64,000 nucleotides of DNA from assembly GCF_003312875.1 (NCBI RefSeq), contig NZ_CP015163.1, forward strand, positions 2,976,001 to 3,040,000, written 5' to 3'. This stretch comes from Amycolatopsis albispora. Its GTDB lineage: Bacteria > Actinomycetota > Actinomycetes > Mycobacteriales > Pseudonocardiaceae. This document shows, piece after piece, positions 57,923 to 64,000 of the stretch. The position numbers were made by a program, and so were the translations under genes. Position 1 is the stretch's first letter, and the number at the start of each line of letters is the position of its first letter. The notes beneath the pieces are model-generated. The model saw only the letters and a list, made by a program, of their open reading frames with translations, did no database searches and had not been told where the DNA came from.

Positions 57923-59079
57923 AACAGCGGTACCAGCTCGACGTCTACCGGGCGCTCGCGGCGATGGCGGTCGCGGTGTTCCACGCCTACCAGTCCAACC
58001 GCACCGCGCACTGGCCGCTGGAAGGCACGGTGTGGCACGAAATCCTGCTCGCCACCGACCTGTTCGTGGCGATGTTCTTCGTGCTTTCCGGGTTCCTGCT
58101 CGGCATCCCGGTCGCGCGCGCCGCGCTGGGGCTGAGCGAACCGAGGCCGGCCAGGGTGTTCCTGGTCAAGCGCGTGGCCCGGCTGGTGCCGCTGTACTTC
58201 CTGGTGGTGCTGGTGGTCTGGACGATGACCAATCCGGAGTTCCCCGGCCAGTGGCGGGATCTGGTGCTGCACCTGACCTTCACGCACGTCTACAGCGACG
58301 ACTACATCTTCTGGACCAACGGCCCGGCCTGGTCGCTCGCCGACGAGATGCACTTCTACCTGCTGCTGGCCGTGCTCGGCCCGCTCGCCTACCGGTTGTG
58401 CGCCCGATTCGGTGGCACACGGGCGAAACTGGCCGTGCTGCTCACCGGCGCGGGCACGCTGGCCGCGCTCAGCCTCGGCTACAAAATCCTCGCGAAGTAC
58501 GTCTGGCAGGTGCCGCACGACCGGTGGTCGGTCTGGTTCGGCCCGCTGGCCAAACTGGACCTCTTCGCGATCGGCCTGCTGATGGCGGTGGCGTCGGCGG
58601 CCGGGTTCCGGCTCGCCGCGCGCTGGCAGCGCGCCGGTTTCGCGCTCACCGGCGCAGGACTGGTCTATCTCGCGCACACCGCGGACCTCTCCGAAGCGTT
58701 CGTGCACACCGTGGTCGGCCTCGGCTGCGCGCTGGTGATCACCAGCACCACGCTGACCACCGTCGCGCCACCGCGGTTGCTGAGCTGGCGGCCACTGGTC
58801 ACCATCGGCGTCGCCAGTTACAGCGTGTACCTGTGGCACGAACCGGTTCTGCGCGTGCTCGGTGCGAGCGGGCTGCTGCCCGATCGCGGGACCCCTACCG
58901 CGTTCGTGGTGACCGCGGTCTGCCTGCTGGTGGTGGTGATCCCGCTGGCGATGGTCAGCTACCAGGCGATCGAAAAGGTGGGCATGAAGCTCGCCGCCAC
59001 CATCGACGGCACGGGGCGGGCGCGGAACTATTACCCGGAACTCGACCGACTGTCCAACTGGGAGCCCGCACCGCGTTAG
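57919..59079 (+). CDS. Membrane acyltransferase (OafA/YrhL, acyltransferase-3 family)
   Basis: This is a 386-residue protein with about ten membrane helices and no SGNH domain. Acyltransferase-3 features: QLDVYRALAAMAVAVFHAYQS with the catalytic His near residue 22, FFVLSGFLLGIPVARAAL, VKRVARLVPLYFLVV and GPAWSLADEMHFYLLLAVL. It likely O-acylates the glycan made by the glycosyltransferase encoded just upstream (inference). The start ATG 57919 overlaps the glycosyltransferase stop as ATGA. Confidence 0.9.
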   Translation: MKQRYQLDVYRALAAMAVAVFHAYQSNRTAHWPLEGTVWHEILLATDLFVAMFFVLSGFLLGIPVARAALGLSEPRPARVFLVKRVARLVPLYFLVVLVVWTMTNPEFPGQWRDLVLHLTFTHVYSDDYIFWTNGPAWSLADEMHFYLLLAVLGPLAYRLCARFGGTRAKLAVLLTGAGTLAALSLGYKILAKYVWQVPHDRWSVWFGPLAKLDLFAIGLLMAVASAAGFRLAARWQRAGFALTGAGLVYLAHTADLSEAFVHTVVGLGCALVITSTTLTTVAPPRLLSWRPLVTIGVASYSVYLWHEPVLRVLGASGLLPDRGTPTAFVVTAVCLLVVVIPLAMVSYQAIEKVGMKLAATIDGTGRARNYYPELDRLSNWEPAPR

Positions 59080-59182
59080 CGAGATCACCCGGCCCGTCGC
59101 ACCCGGATGGCCAAACCGCCCGATCGGCGTAGGATTCCCCCTCGCACGCGCGCGAAACGGGACACAGGTCGAAAGAGGGCAG

Positions 59183-60661
59183 ATGGCGGACTTCTTCATC
59201 GGTGGGCAGTGGGTGGCCTCGGTCGCGGGGAAGACCAGGGAGATCCGGTGCCCGGCCAACGGTTCACTGGTCGCCGAGGTCGCGGAAGGCACGCGCGAGG
59301 ACACCGAGGCGGCCATCGCCGCCGCGCGCGACGCCTTCGACATCGGGCCGTGGCCGTCCACGCCGAGCTGGAAACGCGGTGACGTCCTGCTCCGGGTGGC
59401 CGAGCTGCTGGAGCGCGACAAGGCGAGCTTCGCTCGGGCCGAATCGCTCGACACCGGCAAGCGGCTGGTGGAGAGCGAATACGACATGGACGACATCGCC
59501 GCCTGCTTCCGCTACTTCGGCAAGCTCGCCGGGCAGGACAGCGGCCGGGTGGTGGACACCGGCAATCCGGACGCGATCAGCCGGATCACCTACGAGCCGG
59601 TGGGTGTCTGCGGGCTGATCACACCGTGGAACTACCCGCTGCTGCAGACCGCGTGGAAGGTGGCCCCGGCGCTGGCCGCGGGCAACACCTTCGTGCTCAA
59701 GCCGAGCGAGCTGACCCCGCACACCTCGATCATGCTGATGCGCCTGCTGATGGAGGCCGGCGTGCCGGACGGGGTGGCCAACCTGGTGCTGGGCGCGGGC
59801 CCGGAGGCGGGCGCGCCGCTGTCCGAGCACCCGGACGTGGACCTGGTCTCGTTCACCGGCGGGCTGGCCACCGGCCGGATCGTGGCGGCCGCCGCGGCGG
59901 CCACGGTCAAGAAGGTGGCGCTGGAACTCGGTGGCAAGAACCCGAACGTGGTCTTCGCCGACGCCGACTTCGACACCGCGGTCGACTTCGCGCTGACCGC
60001 GGTCTTCCTGCACTCGGGCCAGGTCTGCTCGGCGGGTGCCCGGCTGATCGTGCAGGAGGAGCTGCACGATCAGCTGGTCGACGAGATCGTCCGCCGCGCC
60101 GAGCTGATCCGGATCGGCGGCCCGTTCGATCCCGACGCCGAGACCGGCCCGCTGATCTCCGCGGCGCACCTGGCCAAGGTGGAGGACTACGTGGCCAAGG
60201 CGATCGCCGAGGGCGCCGTGCTGCGCACCGGCGGGAAGCGCCCCGAGGGCGAGAAGTACGCGGGCGGCCACTACTACCTGCCGACCGTGCTGGACAACGT
60301 GACGCAGGGCAGCTTCGCGGTCCGCGAGGAGTCCTTCGGCCCGGTGCTCACCGTGGAGACCTTCACCGACGAGGACGACGCGGTGCGCATCGCCAACGAC
60401 ACGCACTACGGCCTCGCGGGCGGGGTGTTCACCTCGGACGTGTCCAAGGCGCAGCGCGTGGCGAACCGGCTGCGGCACGGCACGATCTGGATCAACGACT
60501 ACCACCCGTACCTGCCGCAGGCCGAATGGGGCGGGTTCAAGCAGTCCGGCTTCGGCCGCGAACTCGGCCCGACCGGGCTCGCCGAATACCAGGAGGCCAA
60601 GCACATCTACCAGAACACCCGGCCAGGACCGCAGCACTGGTTCTCCGGCGGCCAAAGCTGA
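59183..60661 (+). CDS. Aldehyde dehydrogenase, betaine-aldehyde dehydrogenase-like
   Basis: This is a 492-residue NAD(P)-dependent aldehyde dehydrogenase. Motifs: GLITPWNYPLLQTAWKVAPALAAGNTFVLKPSE, SFTGGLATGRIV, general base in VALELGGKNPN, nucleophilic Cys in HSGQVCSAGARL and EESFGPVLTVE. The neighbouring permease and GMC oxidoreductase point to betaine aldehyde as substrate (choline to glycine betaine), though other amino-aldehydes are possible. ATG 59183 has a GAAAGAGG ribosome site. It is the first gene of a three-gene operon. Confidence 0.88.
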   Translation: MADFFIGGQWVASVAGKTREIRCPANGSLVAEVAEGTREDTEAAIAAARDAFDIGPWPSTPSWKRGDVLLRVAELLERDKASFARAESLDTGKRLVESEYDMDDIAACFRYFGKLAGQDSGRVVDTGNPDAISRITYEPVGVCGLITPWNYPLLQTAWKVAPALAAGNTFVLKPSELTPHTSIMLMRLLMEAGVPDGVANLVLGAGPEAGAPLSEHPDVDLVSFTGGLATGRIVAAAAAATVKKVALELGGKNPNVVFADADFDTAVDFALTAVFLHSGQVCSAGARLIVQEELHDQLVDEIVRRAELIRIGGPFDPDAETGPLISAAHLAKVEDYVAKAIAEGAVLRTGGKRPEGEKYAGGHYYLPTVLDNVTQGSFAVREESFGPVLTVETFTDEDDAVRIANDTHYGLAGGVFTSDVSKAQRVANRLRHGTIWINDYHPYLPQAEWGGFKQSGFGRELGPTGLAEYQEAKHIYQNTRPGPQHWFSGGQS

Positions 60662-60696
60662 ATCCCGTCCCCCACCCCACAGCGAAGGATGGTGCG

Positions 60697-62208
60697 ATGA
60701 GTCAGACCGACGACGGCCTGGCCGGTTTCGGCTACAAGCAGGAACTGGAAAGAACGCTCGGGAACTTCCACACCTTCGCCGCCGGCATCTCCTACATCTC
60801 CATCCTCACCGGCACCTTCCAGCTGTTCTACTTCGGCTTCAGCTTCGGCGGGCCCGCCTACTGGTGGTCGTGGCCGCTGGTGTTCGCCGGTCAGCTGATG
60901 GTGGCGCTGTCCTTCGCCGAGCTGGCCGCGCACTACCCGGTGGCCGGTTCGATCTACAACTGGTCGAAGCGGCTGGGCAGCCAGCACGTGGCCTGGCTGG
61001 CCGGCTGGATGATGCTGACCGCGTCGATCGTGACCATCGCGTCGGTGGCGCTGGCCTACCAGATCACGCTGCCGCAGATCCTGGACTTCTTCCAGTTCGC
61101 CGAGGACCCCGCGGTGAACGCGGTGATCCTGGGCACGGCGCTGATCGTGTTCACCACGGTGGTCAACGCGTGGGGTGTGCAGCTGATGGCGCGGATCAAC
61201 AGCGCCGGGGTGTTCATCGAGCTGATCGCCGCGGTGCTGCTGATCGTGCTGCTGGCGGCCAACATCACCCGCGGCCCGGAGGTGGTGATGGAGACGCAGG
61301 ACACCGGTGCCGGGCACAGCATGGGTTATCTCGGCGCGTTCCTGGTCGCCTCGCTCGCCTCGACGTACGTGATGTACGGCTTCGACACCGCCAGCTCGCT
61401 CGGCGAGGAGTCGCACAACCCGCGGCGCAACGCGCCGAAGGCCATCCTGCGCGCGCTGATCGCGTCGTTTGTCATCGGCGGGCTCATCCTGCTGTTCGCG
61501 CTGATGGCGGTCGGGGACATCAACAACCCGGAGATCGCCACCGGCGGGCTGCAGTTCATCGTGCTGGACGTGCTGGGCAGCACGGTCGGCAAGGTCTTCC
61601 TGGTCACCGTGGTCATCGCGATCACCGTGTGCAACCTGGCGGTCCAGTCGGCCGCCATCCGGATGATGTTCGCGATGGCACGTGACAACGCGCTGCCCGC
61701 CGGGTCGAAACTGGCCCGGATCTCGCCGAAGACCAAGACCCCGGTGATCCCGGCGGTGGTGACCGGCGTGCTGGCGGTGGTGATCCTGGTGGTCAACGTG
61801 GGCCAGCCGCAGATCTTCACGGTGATCACCAGCATCGGCATCATCATGATCTACATCGCCTACCTGCTGGTGACGGTGCCCATGCTGGTCAAGCGGTTCC
61901 GCGGGCAGTGGCCGCCGCCGGAAACGCCGGGGGTGAAGTACTTCTCGCTCGGCAAGCTCGGGCTGCCGGTGAACATTCTCGGGGTGCTGTGGGGAGCCGG
62001 GATCGTGGTGAACCTGGCCTGGCCGCGGCGTGAGGTCTACAACGCCACCGAGCCCTACCACTGGTACCTGGAATGGGGCGCGGTGCTCTTTGTCGGCGGG
62101 GTGGCCGTGGTCGGCTTCGCCTACTACTGGTTCCGGCTGCGCCACCACACCGGCATTCTCGACGACCACCGGGCGACCGACCCGGAGAAACAGGAGGAAA
62201 CCGCGTGA
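60697..62208 (+). CDS. APC superfamily amino acid/amine permease
   Basis: This is a 503-residue transporter with 12 helices. APC features: GFGYKQELERTLGNFHTFAAGISYISILTG at the start, the PVAGSIYNWSKRLGSQHVAWLAGW helix pair, and the regulatory segment YGFDTASSLGEESHNPRRNAPKAIL typical of the amino acid/choline group. It should bring in choline or a related amine for the flanking dehydrogenases (inference). ATG 60697 lies 35 bases after the aldehyde dehydrogenase stop. Its stop overlaps the GMC oxidoreductase start by GTGA. Confidence 0.88.
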   Translation: MSQTDDGLAGFGYKQELERTLGNFHTFAAGISYISILTGTFQLFYFGFSFGGPAYWWSWPLVFAGQLMVALSFAELAAHYPVAGSIYNWSKRLGSQHVAWLAGWMMLTASIVTIASVALAYQITLPQILDFFQFAEDPAVNAVILGTALIVFTTVVNAWGVQLMARINSAGVFIELIAAVLLIVLLAANITRGPEVVMETQDTGAGHSMGYLGAFLVASLASTYVMYGFDTASSLGEESHNPRRNAPKAILRALIASFVIGGLILLFALMAVGDINNPEIATGGLQFIVLDVLGSTVGKVFLVTVVIAITVCNLAVQSAAIRMMFAMARDNALPAGSKLARISPKTKTPVIPAVVTGVLAVVILVVNVGQPQIFTVITSIGIIMIYIAYLLVTVPMLVKRFRGQWPPPETPGVKYFSLGKLGLPVNILGVLWGAGIVVNLAWPRREVYNATEPYHWYLEWGAVLFVGGVAVVGFAYYWFRLRHHTGILDDHRATDPEKQEETA

Positions 62209-63758
62209 GCGAGGAGTTCGACTACGTCATCGTGGGCGGGGGGACCGCCGGTTCGGTGCTGGCGGCGCGCTTGTCGGAGGACTCGTCGGTCACCGTGTGC
62301 CTGCTCGAAGCCGGTCCGTCCGATGTGGACGATGACGCGATTCTGAAGCTGGACCGGTGGATGGCGTTGCTGGAGTCGGCCTATGACTGGGACTACCTGG
62401 TCGAGCCGCAGGACTCCGGCAACTCGTTCCTGCGCCACGCCAGGGCGAAGGTGCTCGGCGGGTGCTCCTCGCACAACTCGTGCATCGCGTTCTGGGCCCC
62501 GGCCGAGGACCTCGACGAATGGGCCTCGCTCGGCCTGCCCGGCTGGTCGGCGGCGGACATCTTCCCGCTGTACAAGGAACTCGAGACCAACGACGGGCCC
62601 GGCGAGCACCACGGCCGGTCCGGCCCGGTGACCATTCGCTCGGTGCCGCCGCACGACCCGGTCGGGGTGGCCCTGCTGGAGGCGTGCGAGCAGGCGGGGA
62701 TCCCGCGCACCGAATTCAACTCCGGCAAGACGGTGACGCACGGCGCGAACTGGTTCCAGATCAACGCCCGCGAGGACGGCACGCGGTCCTCGGCGTCGGT
62801 GTCGTACCTGCACCCGATCCTCGGCAAGCGGCCGAACCTGGAGGTCCGGACCGGGCTGCGGGCGAAGAAGCTGGTGTTCGACGGCAAGCGCTGCACCGGT
62901 GTCGAATACCAGGCGCCGGACCTGTTGCACAGCAGGGAAATCCGCGCGCGCCGCGAGGTGGTCCTGAGCGCGGGCGCGATCGACTCGCCGAAGCTGCTGA
63001 TGCTTTCCGGCATCGGGCCCGCCGAGCACCTGCGCGAGGTCGGCGTCGAGGTGCTGGTGGACTCGCCGGGCGTCGGCGAGAACCTGCAGGACCACCCCGA
63101 GGGCCTGGTCCAGTGGGACGCCAAGCAGCCGATGGTCACCGAATCCACGCAGTGGTGGGAAATCGGCATCTTCACCACCACCGAGCCGGGCCTGGACCGG
63201 CCGGACCTGATGTTCCACTACGGTTCGGTGCCGTTCGACCTGAACACCCTGCGGCACGGTTACCCGACCACGGAGAACGGCTTCTGCCTGACCCCGAACG
63301 TCACCCGCAGCCGCTCGACCGGCACGGTTCGCCTGCGCACCAGGGACTTCCGCGACCGGCCGAAGGTGGATCCGCGGTACTTCACCGATCCGCACGACAT
63401 GCGCGTGATGACCTACGGCGTGCGCCTGGCGCGGGAGATCGTGGCCCAGCCCGCCATGGCCGCGTACGCCGGTGCCGAACTCGCCCCGGGCGCCGAAGCC
63501 CAGACCGACGACGAGATCGCGGACTACCTGCGCAAGACGCACAACACCGTGTACCACCCGTCGTGCACGGTGAAAATGGGCGCCGCGGACGACCCGATGG
63601 CACCACTCGACGAACGCCTGCGGGTGCGCGGTGTCGACGGCCTCCGCGTCTGCGACGGCTCGGCCATGCCGTTCCTGGTCGCGGTGAACCCGTGCATCAC
63701 CACCATGGCCATCGGCGAACGCTGCGCCGACATGATCGCCGAAGACGCCAAGGCCTAG
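62205..63758 (+). CDS. GMC family oxidoreductase, choline dehydrogenase-like
   Basis: This is a 517-residue FAD-dependent alcohol oxidoreductase. The dinucleotide-binding motif is DYVIVGGGTAGSVLAARL. The FAD loop is KVLGGCSSHNSCIAFWA, GMC signature 2 is LSAGAIDSPKLLMLSGIG, and the catalytic His lies in NTVYHPSCTVKMG, with a second conserved site at VNPCITTMAIGERCADMI. With a betaine-aldehyde dehydrogenase-like partner and a permease, choline oxidation to glycine betaine is the most likely role, as osmoprotection or carbon/nitrogen use. Other alcohols are possible. It is coupled to the permease by GTGA. A 23-bp palindrome follows. Confidence 0.88.
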   Translation: MSEEFDYVIVGGGTAGSVLAARLSEDSSVTVCLLEAGPSDVDDDAILKLDRWMALLESAYDWDYLVEPQDSGNSFLRHARAKVLGGCSSHNSCIAFWAPAEDLDEWASLGLPGWSAADIFPLYKELETNDGPGEHHGRSGPVTIRSVPPHDPVGVALLEACEQAGIPRTEFNSGKTVTHGANWFQINAREDGTRSSASVSYLHPILGKRPNLEVRTGLRAKKLVFDGKRCTGVEYQAPDLLHSREIRARREVVLSAGAIDSPKLLMLSGIGPAEHLREVGVEVLVDSPGVGENLQDHPEGLVQWDAKQPMVTESTQWWEIGIFTTTEPGLDRPDLMFHYGSVPFDLNTLRHGYPTTENGFCLTPNVTRSRSTGTVRLRTRDFRDRPKVDPRYFTDPHDMRVMTYGVRLAREIVAQPAMAAYAGAELAPGAEAQTDDEIADYLRKTHNTVYHPSCTVKMGAADDPMAPLDERLRVRGVDGLRVCDGSAMPFLVAVNPCITTMAIGERCADMIAEDAKA

Positions 63759-63786
63759 GCGCCGCCCGCCGCTGATCCGACCCACC

Positions 63787-63839
63787 GTCACGAATGTGGC
63801 TTTCGAGACATCTGGCGTCTCGAAAGCCACATTCGTGAC
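63787..63839. repeat. GAATGTGGCTTTCGAGAC palindromic repeat (23-bp arms)
   Basis: Perfect arms at 63787-63809 and 63817-63839 surround the 7-base loop ATCTGGC. The sequence is nearly identical to the copy at 53.3 kb except in the loop. It lies 28 bases after the GMC oxidoreductase stop and would form a very stable hairpin, so it probably ends this operon's transcript. Confidence 0.88.
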
Positions 63840-63842
63840 ACG

Positions 63843-64000
63843 AGCCGCGAGCAAACGAGGCGCGAAGCGCGAGCCACCGCGAACACAAAGGCGAGCCGGG
63901 AGCAAACAGACACAAGGTGAGCCGGGAGCGCAAACCGAAGGACCGCCCAGAGCCCCCCTTCCCCACCCCGGTCCGCAGCCAAAAACACGGCGAAGAACCC
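63843..64000. other. Gene-free right edge
   Basis: This is a stretch of GAGCCGCGAGC/GAGCCGGGAGC-like imperfect repeats with A-rich patches. No coding region has a plausible start or protein-like composition on either strand. A gene may begin just beyond the window. Confidence 0.4.

Noticed and set aside
1..64000. Secondary-metabolite core enzymes (PKS, NRPS, terpene synthase)
   Set aside because: None seen. The thiolase, CoA-transferase and peroxidase have better explanations in primary or catabolic metabolism.

Overview
The window is about 72% GC, is densely coded, uses many GTG starts and has many 4-base stop/start overlaps. The gene set points to a filamentous actinomycete of the Pseudonocardiaceae, most likely Amycolatopsis or a close relative: haem synthesis through coproporphyrin (hemE, hemY/cgoX, hemQ), DUF3000, RNase D, dxs, LigC and a stand-alone LigD polymerase. 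This assignment is inference; no rRNA or tRNA gene is present to confirm it.

Layout. 0-11.6 kb: a partial response regulator, the DNA ligase LigC, a TAP-like secreted hydrolase that has lost its nucleophile, an operon of GNAT acetyltransferase, LigD-type polymerase and secreted endonuclease/phosphatase, a VTT membrane protein, a sensor Ser/Thr kinase, a divergent amidohydrolase/glutamine-synthetase-like pair (a split FluG arrangement) and msrB. 11.6-16.1 kb: three tandem TIGR04222-type membrane proteins with Cys/Gly tails, a DUF692 (MNIO) enzyme and a small probable partner protein. The enzyme and the partner are separated by an array of decayed copies of their own gene junction. This is the best candidate for an undescribed peptide- or protein-modification system. 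16-21.3 kb: a CoA-transferase, a heptad-repeat coiled-coil protein and the haem operon hemE-hemY-hemQ. 21.4-28.9 kb: DUF3000, a DUF4178/DUF4247/Pro-Gln-rich/DUF350/spermidine-synthase-like operon, a LuxR-type response regulator and RNase D.

28.9-53.8 kb is an accessory stretch. It holds an IS481-type element sitting exactly in a CTAG shared by two convergent stop codons, a TetR gene, a chitinase with two DasR-like operator sites, the beta-oxidation pair fadA-fadB, a cluster of palindromic repeats, a haem peroxidase, a two-component system coupled to an AlkZ-like protein, and a PucR-controlled operon that reads as the late arginine-transaminase (2-ketoarginine to GABA) pathway. A purine/cytosine permease follows, then two IS elements side by side. 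The second of these, an IS110-type element, carries a non-coding end in which all four bridge-RNA guide segments can be read in order. It is inserted in a copy of the palindromic repeat family.

53.8-64 kb: dxs, a glycosyltransferase fused to a degenerate GGDEF-like domain, an acyltransferase, and a choline/betaine-type module (aldehyde dehydrogenase, APC permease, GMC oxidoreductase) closed by another palindromic repeat.

Backbone genes (hemQ, hemY, hemE, DUF3000, response regulator, RNase D, fadA, fadB, dxs) appear in the order and orientation I remember from other actinobacteria, with accessory modules inserted between them.
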